Shown here: piece after piece, positions 44,140 through 54,068 of the stretch
Position numbering within the stretch: the stretch's first letter is position 1
Layout: every line of letters starts with the position of its first letter
Source: CAIYXB01 sp038146805
Lineage (GTDB): Bacteria; Cyanobacteriota; Vampirovibrionia; LMEP-6097
NCBI GenBank assembly: GCA_038146805.1
Contig: JAYQSH010000005.1
Coordinates: forward strand, 434,001 to 498,000
DNA length: 64,000 nt
Reading direction: 5' to 3'
Program-made: the position numbers and the translations under genes
Notes under the pieces: generated by a model
What the model was told of the DNA's origin: nothing
Database searches by the model: none
What the model saw: only the letters and a program-made list of their open reading frames with translations

Positions 44140-44982
44140 TTAATTAATCAAACTATAAGAACCTAGCCATTTATAATAACTAAAATGTTGTTTTGCTTGT
44201 CTCAATAGTGCATCATAACTAGGATCATCTCTATGTAAATCAAAATCAATCAAAAATAAATACTCACCAATATTTCTTTTTGCTGGGCGAGATTCGATTC
44301 TACTTAAATTAATGTCATTCACAGCAAATAGCCTCAAAATTGTTTGCAAACTACCCGGCTGATCTTTGGTTTGAAAAATAATTGTAGTTTTGTTTTTTGC
44401 TTGAGTATTTAAAGCCGCGGGCTCTTTTGAACAAATCCAAAATCTTGTTTGATTTAAATCCGAATCATTAATTTGTGTTTTTTCTAATTTTAAATCATAA
44501 ATTTCAGCGCATAAATCACTCGCTATAACTGAAGATTTTAAATCAGGATTTTCTTGCAATAATTTTGCTAATCTTTTTGCTGCTGCACTATTAGAAGAAC
44601 TTGGCAAAATTTCTGCATTTGGCAAGTTTGCTCGAATAAAATCCATACATTGACTTAAAGCCATATGGTGTGCGCGCACTTCAACAATTGCTTCAAGGTT
44701 TTCACAATTTTTAGGTAATAATAAAGCATGATGAATAGGCAAAATATATTCATTGTTGATATAAATATCCTCAATTCTTTGAAACGCCTCAATAGTTTCA
44801 GCAACACCACCAGAACTAGAGTTTTCGATTGGCACCACTGCCCTATCTACCAAACCAGAAGATAAATCATGTAAAACATTAGTTATAGTTGTGGCAGGTA
44901 CAAAAGTAGATTTTTCAGTAAAAATATTTCTAGCTGCAATATGCGAATATGATCCTTCTGGTCCTAAAAATGAGATTTTCAT
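44140..44982 (-). CDS. pheA: Prephenate dehydratase
   Basis: It converts prephenate to phenylpyruvate in phenylalanine synthesis. The 280-residue protein has the catalytic domain first (ISFLGPEGSYSHIAARNIF, VVPIENSSSGGVAETIEAF, NQTRFWICSKE with the conserved T-R-F). A C-terminal ACT domain follows for phenylalanine feedback (PGSLQTILRLFAVNDINLSR, ESRPAKRNIGEYLFLIDFD). No chorismate mutase domain is fused. It is co-directional with ftsI and divergent from the next gene. Confidence 0.94.
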   Translation of the reverse strand: MKISFLGPEGSYSHIAARNIFTEKSTFVPATTITNVLHDLSSGLVDRAVVPIENSSSGGVAETIEAFQRIEDIYINNEYILPIHHALLLPKNCENLEAIVEVRAHHMALSQCMDFIRANLPNAEILPSSSNSAAAKRLAKLLQENPDLKSSVIASDLCAEIYDLKLEKTQINDSDLNQTRFWICSKEPAALNTQAKNKTTIIFQTKDQPGSLQTILRLFAVNDINLSRIESRPAKRNIGEYLFLIDFDLHRDDPSYDALLRQAKQHFSYYKWLGSYSLIN

Positions 44983-45013
44983 TACTAAGATATTATAATG
45001 TAACTATACAATT

Positions 45014-45373
45014 ATGGATTTAAAAGAACTTAATAATCAACTAAAAAACTATGACCAAAGTTTCTTTTACGAGTTAGAACCTGTTTTAGATGCAATTTCT
45101 ATCAAATCAAATGCCCTAGCTTCCAATCTAAAAGATTGTATAGTGCAATTACAAAATTCTGATCGCTATTTGAAAGCAGCAAGAGGCGAGCAAGTTGCAA
45201 AAAGAGAAAATGAATTACAAGGACTTGAATATGATATTTTTAGAAAGTATGTGAGGTTACTAAGATCCTGTACTATTATGTGTGGTCAAGATCTGTCTCG
45301 AGATTTTAAAGAATTATTTCTTGATTTCTTTTCTGGCACTCGCCTTGAGCTTGCAAAACAATTAGTACATTAA
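45014..45373 (+). CDS. Hypothetical helical protein, 119 aa
   Basis: All-helical, charged and without membrane segments (QLQNSDRYLKAARGEQVAKR is typical). I recognise no family. It begins 31 bp from divergent pheA and is followed after one base by the start of the rnhB frame, so the two are co-transcribed. Its role is unknown. Confidence 0.55.
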   Translation: MDLKELNNQLKNYDQSFFYELEPVLDAISIKSNALASNLKDCIVQLQNSDRYLKAARGEQVAKRENELQGLEYDIFRKYVRLLRSCTIMCGQDLSRDFKELFLDFFSGTRLELAKQLVH

Positions 45374-45374
45374 A

Positions 45375-46348
45375 ATGGCACAAACAAAAACAAAAAAACG
45401 CAAACGAAGACCAGATCAATTTTTTAGTAAAGCACTAAGCACAAAAAAATTGTTCACCAAGATTTTTCACAAGAACAAATTCTCGAATTTAGCAAATTGC
45501 TAAGTCACGACAAAGATATTTTTAATGAAAACAAAACTCAAGAAAACTCTATATTGATTGGCTTTGATGAGGTTGGCAGAGGACCTATTGCAGGTCCAGT
45601 TTGCACTGGCGCTTATAGTTGCTCAAGTTTTTATAGTGATCAACAAGAATTACTACAAGAAATCAAATTTGCCAGACAAATAATTTCTGATGAACTTTTA
45701 AAAACAAATGATCGAGATAGTTACTATGCTGAGACTCTCTGCAATGACTTTAATATCGCTCAAGATTTAGAACAATTAGAAAAATTAAGTCAATTACTCA
45801 ATCTTGAAGATAGCAAAAAAGTTTCTAAAAACAAAAGAGAAAAATTAGTAGAATCTCTCAAAGAAGTTCCTTGTTTTGAACATTATAGTCATTTGTTTTT
45901 TACAAGTAATTTTGAGAGTGCTCAAAGTATCGATGAAATTGGTATCGTTGAGTGCATTTGGGTTTCAATGAGCAAAAACCTCGCAAATATTATCGCGCAA
46001 TACTACGATATCAATAACTTTTTACCTGATGAAATAATCCTTTTGGTTGATGGACCAAAGACAATCAAAAACCTTGAAAACAAGTTAGAAAAGCTCAATC
46101 CAAGCTTCAAAAAAATAGAGCTAAAGCAAATTGCTATAAAAAAAGGTGATAGCAAAAGCTCTTTAATTGCGGCAGCAGCTAATATTGCTAAATTAGAGCG
46201 CGATGCCTATATGACAAAAATTGCACAAGACTACAACGATTACCATTGGGCAAACAATGCGGGTTACGGCACCAAAAAACATTACGCCGCTATTAATAAC
46301 TATGGTCTATGCAAAGAACACCGTAAAAGCTATTTGAGAAGCTACTAA
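45375..46348 (+). CDS. rnhB: Ribonuclease HII, N-terminal frameshift and large insertion
   Basis: RNase HII cuts RNA in RNA-DNA hybrids, including single ribonucleotides. The core is intact from 45497: ILIGFDEVGRGPIAGPVCTG with the catalytic Asp-Glu, LEDSKKVSKNKREKL, LLVDGPKTIKNLENKL, AIKKGDSKSSLIAAAANIAK, and YGTKKHYAAINNYGLCKEHR. Two oddities exist. An ATG at 45375 opens a basic peptide (AQTKTKKRKRRPDQFFSKAL) that enters this frame if one A is added to the A7 run near 45450, giving a basic N-tail. And about 55 residues are inserted between the first strand and DSKKVS. Start therefore is 45375 if corrected, 45497 as read. Confidence 0.85.
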
Positions 46349-46352
46349 AAAT

Positions 46353-49300
46353 TTAGTTAATTGTTTTTTGTTTTGCTATCACATGCATTACAGCAGGCAA
46401 AACATATAAAGTAAGTAAAGTTGAAATAGACATACCAAACATTATCACCACACCTAAACTTTGCCTTGACTCAGTACCTACACCAAGTGCAAGTGCAATT
46501 GGTAACAAACCTAAAATAGTTGAAATTGCTGTCATCAAAATTGGTCTTAGACGCATTTTTGCTCCATAAACAATAGCCTCAAAAGTTTGCATACCATCAG
46601 CTTTAAGTTTCTCTATAAATTCCAGCATCAAAATTCCATTTTTTGTTGATAAACCAATCAACATTATCATGCCAACCTGTGAGTAAATATTCAAACTAAT
46701 ATTTTCAAATTGCGGAATTATATATTTTATAAAAAAGAATTTAGGACCCAAAATAGAACTTAAAACTTGTGTGACAAAAGGAAATAATTGATAAAACCAA
46801 ATACCAAGCAAAGCACCAAATAAAGCTAATGGCACTGTCAGCATAATAATAAGAGGACTTGTAAAACTCTCAAACTGGGCTGCTAAAAACAAATAAGCAA
46901 AGATCAAAGCAACAACAAAACCAAAATACAAAGCCGCATTTGAGTCTTTGGTTTCTTTTGAAGCTCCCAAATAATCAAGCTCAACATCCATGGGTTTATC
47001 TGCTAAAGCATTTAGGTACGCTTTAACATCATTTTCCAACTGAATCAGAGCATCAGAAGCTGTGACTCCATCTATTGGTGAGGCTTGAATTGTGATTGCT
47101 TTTTTACGATTATAATGACTTAATTCTTCAGCGCCAACTTTTTCTTTAATTGAAATCAAATTACTCAGTTGTATCAAAGCACCATTTTTTGCACGCAAAG
47201 CAAACTCACCAATATTATTAATATGCTCTTTGTTTTTTCTTGGTAATTTCAAAAACACTTCATAGCTTTCACCATCTTTATTAAATTCAGTGACATCAAC
47301 ACCAGCAAATAAAAGCTCGACTGATTTTGAAATTTCAGCCATATCTACCCCTAAGCTTTGTGCTTTTTCTCTATCTATATCAATTTCAATCTCTGGTTTA
47401 TCCAAACTTAAATTAGAGCGAGCAAACATAATCTTAGAAAGCTTCGCAGATCTTTGCACAATATCATTAGAAGCTTTGACTAAAAAATCAATATCATTAC
47501 TCTGGATGACTAATTGAATTGGTTGATTACCAAAACCACTATCCGGACCAGACTTTGGCATTATTGGCAAAGTAAAAGTTTCAGGCATGGCAAAAAATTG
47601 CGGGTACAAAGGACCAACAACTGCGGCAACTTTGCGACTACGCTGATTCCAATCTAATAAGCGTGCAATAACGATTGCTTTGGTTACTTGCCCCGGTGCA
47701 TTAATACCAAAAGCGGCAATAGAAATTGCTGTTTTCACCTCAGGAATTCTTGCCAATAAATTTTCAACCTTTCTTACTTGTTTATCCATCAAATCCAAAC
47801 TGCCACCACGAGGCGCTTGTAAAACAACAAAGAAAGTACCTCTATCTTCATCGGGTATAAAATCTTTTGGTAAACTCACAAACAAAAATACCATCAAAGG
47901 CAAAGAAATAGAAAAAACAAGTAGCAAAAATGTTTTTGCATTCTTCAAAACATTGTCTAAAGACTTAGCATAAAGAGCTTCTAAACTTAGAAAAACTTTT
48001 TCAAAAAAATCTAATGTTGTTTTATAAAAGCCCATTTTCGACTTTTTTAATTTTTCTTCTCTTTGGGCTTTTGAGCGAAAGACTTTAGAACAAAGCATCG
48101 GAGCTAAAGTTAAAGCAACAAAAGATGAAATGATAGTGGCAAAACAAAGAGAAAAAGCAAACTCTGACAATAACCTACCGGTTATACCTTTCAAAAAAGC
48201 AACCGGTAAAAATATAGAAACCAAAACAGCTGTTGTGGCAATAACTGCCATAGTGATTTCTCTTGCACCTTTTTTTGCAGCTTCTTTTGGCTCTAAACCA
48301 TCTTCTAATTGCCGATAAATATTTTCTAAGACAATAATCGAATCATCAACAACAATACCAATGGCAATGATTAAACCAAGTAAAGTCATTTGGTTAATAG
48401 TAAAACCAAAAACTTGAATTCCAACCATAACGCCAACTAAACTAATTGGAATCGCCAAGCCCGGGATCAAAGTTGAGCGAATGTTTCTTAAAAAAACAAA
48501 AATCACTAAAAGCACCAAAATCGTCGCCTGTAATAAAGTGAAGTAAAGTTCTTTTAAGCTATAACGAATAAAAGTTGATGAGTCATAGCCAACATCTAAA
48601 TCAATATCCTCAGGGATTTTCTGGCGCAAATCCTTAAGGATTTTTTGTGCATGATCAGAAATTTCTAGAGTATTAGATTTTGATTGCCTAATTATCCCTA
48701 AACCAAAGCCCTGATTACCATTGAAACGCACAAAACTACGATCATTTTCAGCACCAACTTTAACTTCAGCAAGGTCTTTTAACTTAACCTCACCAATACC
48801 ATTAACTGCATTTTTCACAACCAAATTTTCATAATCTTCAAGTTCAGTAATTTTTGCATTTACATTAATCGCAAATTCTTTATTTACAGACATAATACTG
48901 CCTGCAGGTAATTCAATATTGTTTTTAATTAAAGTATCCCTAAGCTCTAAAATCGTTAAATTGTAATAGGCTAATCTTTGCGGATCGACAAATATTTGAA
49001 TCGATTTTTTTCTCTCTCCACCAAAAATAACCTTTGAAACACCCGGTATATTTTGAAAATAATCTTTAATATTTTTATCGGTAAAATCAGATAAACTAAG
49101 CATGTCACGAGTATCAGACTGTACACGAATCCACATTATGGGTCTTGCATCAGAATCAGCTTTAGCAATAACTGGTTGATCAACATTATCGGGCAACCTA
49201 GAACTGACTCGCGAAATTTTATCTCTCAAATCTTGAGCCGCAAGATCTATGTTTCTTTCTAAAACAAACTCAACAACAATCGAACTTACTTGATCTCTAC

Positions 49301-49568
49301 TTGTTGAAGTCAAAGAACGAATACCTTCAACACCAATAATCTCTTCTTCTAAAAGATCCGTAATTTCTGTTTCGATTACTTTGGCATTTGCCCCGGGATA
49401 CACTGTTGTTACAGTTACAATAGGTGGGTCAATATCTGGATATTCACGAATTGGTAATTTCAAAAACGAAATCAATCCTGAAACAATAATAATCAAAGAC
49501 ATTACAGTGGCAAGCACTGGTCTTTCTATTGATAAATCAGATAAAGATTTAATTGGATTAGGCTTCAT
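46353..49568 (-). CDS. RND efflux transporter, HAE1/AcrB family
   Basis: This is the proton-driven inner-membrane pump of a tripartite efflux system. It has 1071 residues and two repeats of a large periplasmic domain and six membrane helices. The first periplasmic region carries PPIVTVTTVYPGANAKVIET and LRSLTSTSRDQVSSIVVEF-type sequence (residues 48-115). The proton relay Asp-Asp is in LGLIIAIGIVVDDSIIVLEN near 390-410. The second half has PEVKTAISIAAFGIN, and GMIMLIGLSTKNGILMLEFI near the end. Substrates (drugs, bile acids or solvents) cannot be predicted. It abuts the membrane-fusion gene by one base. No TolC-like gene is in the window. Confidence 0.93.
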   Translation of the reverse strand: MKPNPIKSLSDLSIERPVLATVMSLIIIVSGLISFLKLPIREYPDIDPPIVTVTTVYPGANAKVIETEITDLLEEEIIGVEGIRSLTSTSRDQVSSIVVEFVLERNIDLAAQDLRDKISRVSSRLPDNVDQPVIAKADSDARPIMWIRVQSDTRDMLSLSDFTDKNIKDYFQNIPGVSKVIFGGERKKSIQIFVDPQRLAYYNLTILELRDTLIKNNIELPAGSIMSVNKEFAINVNAKITELEDYENLVVKNAVNGIGEVKLKDLAEVKVGAENDRSFVRFNGNQGFGLGIIRQSKSNTLEISDHAQKILKDLRQKIPEDIDLDVGYDSSTFIRYSLKELYFTLLQATILVLLVIFVFLRNIRSTLIPGLAIPISLVGVMVGIQVFGFTINQMTLLGLIIAIGIVVDDSIIVLENIYRQLEDGLEPKEAAKKGAREITMAVIATTAVLVSIFLPVAFLKGITGRLLSEFAFSLCFATIISSFVALTLAPMLCSKVFRSKAQREEKLKKSKMGFYKTTLDFFEKVFLSLEALYAKSLDNVLKNAKTFLLLVFSISLPLMVFLFVSLPKDFIPDEDRGTFFVVLQAPRGGSLDLMDKQVRKVENLLARIPEVKTAISIAAFGINAPGQVTKAIVIARLLDWNQRSRKVAAVVGPLYPQFFAMPETFTLPIMPKSGPDSGFGNQPIQLVIQSNDIDFLVKASNDIVQRSAKLSKIMFARSNLSLDKPEIEIDIDREKAQSLGVDMAEISKSVELLFAGVDVTEFNKDGESYEVFLKLPRKNKEHINNIGEFALRAKNGALIQLSNLISIKEKVGAEELSHYNRKKAITIQASPIDGVTASDALIQLENDVKAYLNALADKPMDVELDYLGASKETKDSNAALYFGFVVALIFAYLFLAAQFESFTSPLIIMLTVPLALFGALLGIWFYQLFPFVTQVLSSILGPKFFFIKYIIPQFENISLNIYSQVGMIMLIGLSTKNGILMLEFIEKLKADGMQTFEAIVYGAKMRLRPILMTAISTILGLLPIALALGVGTESRQSLGVVIMFGMSISTLLTLYVLPAVMHVIAKQKTIN

Positions 49569-50624
49569 TTAATTAGTATCTGTTTCCTTTACCTGAATCA
49601 ATTTGGCGCCATCATAGATACTAGTAAGCCCTGCATAGACAATCAAATCACCTTCATTAACCCCGTCTAAAATCTGTACAAAGCCCGGTTTTCTGAGTCC
49701 TGTAACAACTTTATTTTTTTTTGCTTTATGAGTAGGTGGCGGTGGACCGGGAGCCTTTGGGGCATTATTAGCTTCAGCATCTTGCTCAAGAAGATCAGCA
49801 GTAAAAATATATTCTTGTCCTTGATCCAAATACACTGCTTCTTCTGGTACCAATAAAATATCTTGTTGATGATTAAAAACTTGTTTGATTTTTACAAATT
49901 GATTTGCTTTGAGAACAAATTTACTTGGATCTATCAAAGCTCTAACTAAAGTTGTTCTAGTATTTTCATCTACTCTTGGCGAAATAAATTTTACTTTTGC
50001 ACTAAACTCTTTATCAGGGTAAGAATCAGTAGTAAAGTGCAAGCTATCTCCTAGCTTGACTTTTGCCAATAATTTTTCTGGTATAGTGTAGCTGATTTCC
50101 AGAGGGTTTAATTTCACCAGCTCCAAAATTGGATCACCAAGTTTGACAAAATCTCCCTGATCAAGTTGAATATCACCAACTTGCCCTGAAATACTTGCTG
50201 TAATCAATAAATCATTTTTAAAAGATTGCAAACGCGCAAACTCAGCTTTATAGGCATTTAACTCCAGTTCTGATATTGCGCCTTCATTAAAAAGAGATTG
50301 ATAACTTTCAAAATCTTTTTTTGCCTTTAATAAATCAGCATCAATATCTTTTCCTTGAATTTCAACTAATTTAGCGCCACGTTCAACATATTGCCCTTCA
50401 TGAACAAAAATCTTTAAAACTCTTCCAGCCCTCTGAGCAGAAACTTGTATATCTTCAGCTGCTTTAATTTGCCCGGCAGTAGTAAACTCCTGACGAATTT
50501 CACCAAGCTCTGAAGCTTTAAATTTTACATACAAAGACTTTTCTTGTTTCATTTCTGGTGGTTTTGCACAAGAAAACATTGTAAAAATTAAAGTTAAAAA
50601 TATAAGACGGCGACTCGATAACAT
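49569..50624 (-). CDS. RND efflux membrane-fusion lipoprotein (AcrA/MexA-like)
   Basis: The periplasmic adaptor for the adjacent RND pump. I chose the start at 50624 (MLSSRRLIFLTLIFTMFSCA) because it gives a lipoprotein signal with the lipobox cysteine at residue 19. The longer frame would overlap the divergent glycosyltransferase. Domains follow the family: a barrel and lipoyl strand (AAEDIQVSAQRAGRVLKIFV), hairpin helices (DLLKAKKDFESYQSLFNEGA), a second lipoyl strand (ITASISGQVGDIQLDQGDFV), the beta-barrel (KLGDSLHFTTDSYPDKEF), and a membrane-proximal domain. A proline-rich insert (APKAPGPPPPTHKAK) near the end is unusual. Confidence 0.9.
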   Translation of the reverse strand: MLSSRRLIFLTLIFTMFSCAKPPEMKQEKSLYVKFKASELGEIRQEFTTAGQIKAAEDIQVSAQRAGRVLKIFVHEGQYVERGAKLVEIQGKDIDADLLKAKKDFESYQSLFNEGAISELELNAYKAEFARLQSFKNDLLITASISGQVGDIQLDQGDFVKLGDPILELVKLNPLEISYTIPEKLLAKVKLGDSLHFTTDSYPDKEFSAKVKFISPRVDENTRTTLVRALIDPSKFVLKANQFVKIKQVFNHQQDILLVPEEAVYLDQGQEYIFTADLLEQDAEANNAPKAPGPPPPTHKAKKNKVVTGLRKPGFVQILDGVNEGDLIVYAGLTSIYDGAKLIQVKETDTN

Positions 50625-50670
50625 CCATACTAATTCTAACTGAATTTTGAAACTGCTATTATAAAATATA

Positions 50671-51492
50671 ATGGCTCTAACGAAAGAACTAATAAAACTT
50701 AAAAATATTGTCTTATCACTATTTGATTTATCAAGTTTTACCAATCTTACTCAAAGTCAAAAAATCTCAGTCAATATATTGTGCAAAAATAACGCTAAGT
50801 CGATTTTGATATGTTTAGAGTCAGTAATTAATTGTGTTGATGAAATTATTATCATTGATACCGGCTCCAATGACGGCACTATTGAATTAATTAAAAACTT
50901 TTTTAAGCTACATGATTGTCAATATAAATTGATCGAGGAACAAAGTTTTAAAGGCTATTCTCATCATCGCAACCAGGCAATAAAAGAATCCAGTGGAAAT
51001 TGGATTTTAGTATTGGATAGTGATGAATACCTTAGTAAGGATTTTCAAGACCAATTAAGAACCTTGTGCTCATCTTGTATTTTTAGTGCTTATAAAATCT
51101 TTAGAAGATGGATTAGCCAAATTGACTCTCAAGAAGCATGGTTTACAAACACAAAAAAATTTAAAGGGCGCTATAAAAGTATCATTCGTCTTTTTAAAAA
51201 ATCTGAGAGCGTTGAATATCGTGGAGAAATTCATGAAGCAGTTTTTGGCTTAGAAAAAAAACGCATTAAAAATCTAAATGAAAAACTATGTTTTTATCAT
51301 CTTGATGTTGCTATAAACAACTATGAGACAAGAAAAAATAAAGTTGAACAAAGGGAAAAACTACTTAAAGGATCTGGGCATGCTGAAGAATATTTGCCAG
51401 AAAATTTTGATATAGAATATCAAAAAGTACCCTATAGCGATTTCATAAATTTAGATACAATCAAAGGAAAAACTAGCCAAAAAACTAGTTGA
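50671..51492 (+). CDS. Family 2 glycosyltransferase, WaaE-like
   Basis: The 273-residue enzyme has the GT-A fold of family 2: VNILCKNNAKSILICLESVI, the nucleotide-sugar site DEIIIIDTGSNDGTIELIK, FKGYSHHRNQAIKESSGNWI and the metal-binding LVLDSDEYLS. A C-terminal region with RSIIRLFKKSESVEYRGEIH matches lipopolysaccharide-core transferases of the WaaE/KdtX type. It probably adds a sugar to a lipopolysaccharide core or related glycan. A neighbouring O-antigen ligase-like gene supports this. The last 61 bp overlap that convergent gene. Confidence 0.85.
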   Translation: MALTKELIKLKNIVLSLFDLSSFTNLTQSQKISVNILCKNNAKSILICLESVINCVDEIIIIDTGSNDGTIELIKNFFKLHDCQYKLIEEQSFKGYSHHRNQAIKESSGNWILVLDSDEYLSKDFQDQLRTLCSSCIFSAYKIFRRWISQIDSQEAWFTNTKKFKGRYKSIIRLFKKSESVEYRGEIHEAVFGLEKKRIKNLNEKLCFYHLDVAINNYETRKNKVEQREKLLKGSGHAEEYLPENFDIEYQKVPYSDFINLDTIKGKTSQKTS

Positions 51493-52640
51493 ATCTCTAA
51501 AAAACTTATTGCACAATCAAAAACCGAACTAGTTATTGCAAAAACAAAAATAGCTAAAAAATATTTGTTTTTTAAAATTTCTTTAGCCGATGTCAACAAA
51601 GCGATAAAATGCATATAAACACCAAAAACTCCATTAATCCAATAATTATGAATTATTAGAGAATGCGCATTTTGGTGTTTGCCATGAGTGACAGTATCCA
51701 TAAAGATATTGTATTTTTCTAAACCCATACCCCAAAACCAATTATAATCATAGTTTGGCAAATGCCTAATTAATTTGAGCCAGAGCCTTATTCGAGGCAG
51801 AAATTTATTGGTAAAAACATTTAAAGACTGTTTTAACTCATGTATATCAATATTTCCATGTAGTAAATAATTTACAGTAAAACAATTCATAGCAATTACA
51901 TAAATAAAAGCAAGAACTAAAACAAAAAAACTATTTGAGAAACATAAAGCACAACTTGCAAAAAACAAACCAATAAAATTACTTAGTGATCCTGAAAGGA
52001 TGATGCCTAAAGTAATAATAATAAAAAGAACTTGTGAAAATTTTTTATTTTTAAAATATTGATCTAAATCTTTCCTAACAATAATTAAAACTAACAAAGC
52101 TAAGCTAAGTTGCACAGCCCACAATTGTGGATTGCCAGATGAACCCTGCCAACGATTATCAACGGCAAAACCATTTATAGACCATTTAAAAACAGCATAT
52201 AAAAAATCTATAATACAACCCATTAAAAAAGCTAAAGATGCATAAAAATATGGTTTAAATTTTAATTTCAAATTCTGACTAAACTTTACAAAAAAGTTTG
52301 ACAAAACAAAACAAAAAAGAACAATCCATGAATTATGATAATTTAACCATTGAAAATTTTGTTCATAAGAAAAAACATTGAGACCACCATTAACCAAGGC
52401 AACAACAACTGGAATCAAAAAAACTTGCCAGACAATTAAAGCTAATATTTTTTGCTGAGTAAACAAAAGCTCTTTCAGGAATTGATCCTTAAAAACTACT
52501 TTTCGAAAAAGTAGCAGTAATGGCACAAAATATAAAAGCAAATGTTTAAATGCACTTGTAGCAAAAATAGACATTGCAACTAAAACTAAAAAGACAAAAA
52601 AGAATATCTGATCAAATTTAGTCGCAAAAGTTGTTTTCAC
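51432..52640 (-). CDS. O-antigen ligase-like (WaaL/Wzy) polytopic membrane protein
   Basis: About ten to twelve membrane helices in 402 residues and a large periplasmic loop before the last ones. The loop contains WGMGLEKYNIFMDTV, then HAHSLIIHN-type sequence (KHQNAHSLIIHNYWINGVFG), the conserved ligase His region. NRWQGSSGNPQLWAVQLSL earlier also fits. Such proteins attach O-antigen to lipid A core or polymerise glycans. It is convergent with the family 2 glycosyltransferase and overlaps it by 61 bp. No other O-antigen genes are near. Confidence 0.78.
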   Translation of the reverse strand: MKTTFATKFDQIFFFVFLVLVAMSIFATSAFKHLLLYFVPLLLLFRKVVFKDQFLKELLFTQQKILALIVWQVFLIPVVVALVNGGLNVFSYEQNFQWLNYHNSWIVLFCFVLSNFFVKFSQNLKLKFKPYFYASLAFLMGCIIDFLYAVFKWSINGFAVDNRWQGSSGNPQLWAVQLSLALLVLIIVRKDLDQYFKNKKFSQVLFIIITLGIILSGSLSNFIGLFFASCALCFSNSFFVLVLAFIYVIAMNCFTVNYLLHGNIDIHELKQSLNVFTNKFLPRIRLWLKLIRHLPNYDYNWFWGMGLEKYNIFMDTVTHGKHQNAHSLIIHNYWINGVFGVYMHFIALLTSAKEILKNKYFLAIFVFAITSSVFDCAISFLEIQLVFWLVFPLIVSKFMKSL

Positions 52641-52659
52641 TTGCCAATTTTTTTCAAAT

Positions 52660-53952
52660 TTATTTTTTCACTCTTAAAAATTCTGGAATATCAACAGAAG
52701 TATCAATTGCAGATTTAGGAGCTTCAGCACTAATTCCAGCACCAGCAAAAGTTGACTTAATTTCAGCTTTTGCAGCAACTTCATCACCAAAAGATGGAGC
52801 TGTGATTTTTGCTTTAATTGCAGACTTATCTACATCTTCTTTCGAGTTTGAAAAGAAAGAAAGATTTGGGTTAGCCGAACTATTACCAGAACTAGTTTTT
52901 GACTTTTTTGCAAAGCTAGAACCAAAATTTAAATAGAAAGGTATTTTTTCTTTTACTGGAGCTTCTGCAGCTTCTTTTGCTTTTTGCTCTTCTTTTACCT
53001 CAACTGCTTTAAAACCAGTTGCAATAACAGTAATTTGGATTTCTCCTTGGATTCTTTCATCAATTACTGCACCCACAATAATATTTGCATCTTCGCTAAC
53101 TTGGTCATAAATAGATTCAGCAGCTTCATTTACTTCATGCAATGCTAAGTCTTTTCCACCAGTAACATTAAAGATGATTCCAGTTGCACCAGAAATACTA
53201 TCTTCTAGTAAAGGCGAATTAATAGCTTGTTGAGCGGCTTTTACAGCGCGACCTTCGCCACTAGCTTTACCCATACCCATAATTGCGTTACCCGCATTAA
53301 GCATTACCGACTTGACATCAGCAAAGTCAACGTTAATTAAACCAGGAACAGTAATAATGTCACTAATACCTTGAACAGCTTGTAACAAAACAGTATCAGC
53401 TAAAGCAAAAGCTTCTTTCATACTAGTTTGTCTTTCAGTAATTTCTAAAAGTCTATCGTTTGGAATAACAATCAAAGCATCAACTTTATCTTTTAATTGT
53501 TTGATACCTTCTTGAGCTAATTTGCAACGACGACGACCTTCAAAACCAAAAGGCTTAGTCACAACACCAACTGTCAAAATTCCTTTTTCTTTAGCCAAGT
53601 CTGCGATTACACTAGAGCTACCCGTTCCAGTTCCACCGCCCATTCCAGCTGTAATAAAAACCATATCTGCGCCTTCAAGAGAGCCCGCAATATCTTCTTT
53701 GCTCTCTTCAGCTGCTGCTCTACCTGTTTCTGGGTTTCCACCAGCACCAAGTCCGCGAGTAAGCTTTGAGCCAAGTTGAATTTTTCGAGCTGTTTGCGCA
53801 ACATCTAAAGCTTGCATATCAGTGTTGGCTACCCAAAACTCTATGTTAGACATTCCACTCTCGATCATACCGTTTACAGCATTCGAGCCCGCTCCGCCAG
53901 CACCAAAAACTTTGATGTTTGCACTATTTAAATTTTCGTATTGTGATTCCAT
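52660..53952 (-). CDS. ftsZ: Cell division GTPase FtsZ
   Basis: FtsZ is the tubulin homologue that forms the division ring. The GTP-binding motifs are complete: KVFGAGGAGSNAVNGM at 14-29, NTDMQALD, and the tubulin signature AGMGGGTGTGSS at about 102-113. GRRRCKLAQEGIKQLK follows, and the T7 loop region is VDFADVKSVMLNAGNAIMG. After residue 320 comes a disordered linker of about 100 residues rich in alanine, serine and lysine. The extreme C-terminus is SVDIPEFLRVKK, the IP-x-FL tail that binds SepF or FtsA. It is outside a dcw cluster; ffh lies upstream with an inverted-repeat element between them. Confidence 0.97.
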   Translation of the reverse strand: MESQYENLNSANIKVFGAGGAGSNAVNGMIESGMSNIEFWVANTDMQALDVAQTARKIQLGSKLTRGLGAGGNPETGRAAAEESKEDIAGSLEGADMVFITAGMGGGTGTGSSSVIADLAKEKGILTVGVVTKPFGFEGRRRCKLAQEGIKQLKDKVDALIVIPNDRLLEITERQTSMKEAFALADTVLLQAVQGISDIITVPGLINVDFADVKSVMLNAGNAIMGMGKASGEGRAVKAAQQAINSPLLEDSISGATGIIFNVTGGKDLALHEVNEAAESIYDQVSEDANIIVGAVIDERIQGEIQITVIATGFKAVEVKEEQKAKEAAEAPVKEKIPFYLNFGSSFAKKSKTSSGNSSANPNLSFFSNSKEDVDKSAIKAKITAPSFGDEVAAKAEIKSTFAGAGISAEAPKSAIDTSVDIPEFLRVKK

Positions 53953-54068
53953 ATACGTTCAAGAATATAGTGAATAACTTCAAACGTCAAGGAATTTTTT
54001 AAATAAATTAAGCTACAACACTGTAGCTTGTATTAAAGTCGTTTAATAAAAAATTTTGTTCCGCCTTA

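Noticed and set aside
49569..50744. Longer membrane-fusion protein starting at 50744
   Set aside because: The extra 40 residues would overlap the divergent glycosyltransferase and hide the lipoprotein signal; the start at 50624 gives a proper lipobox.
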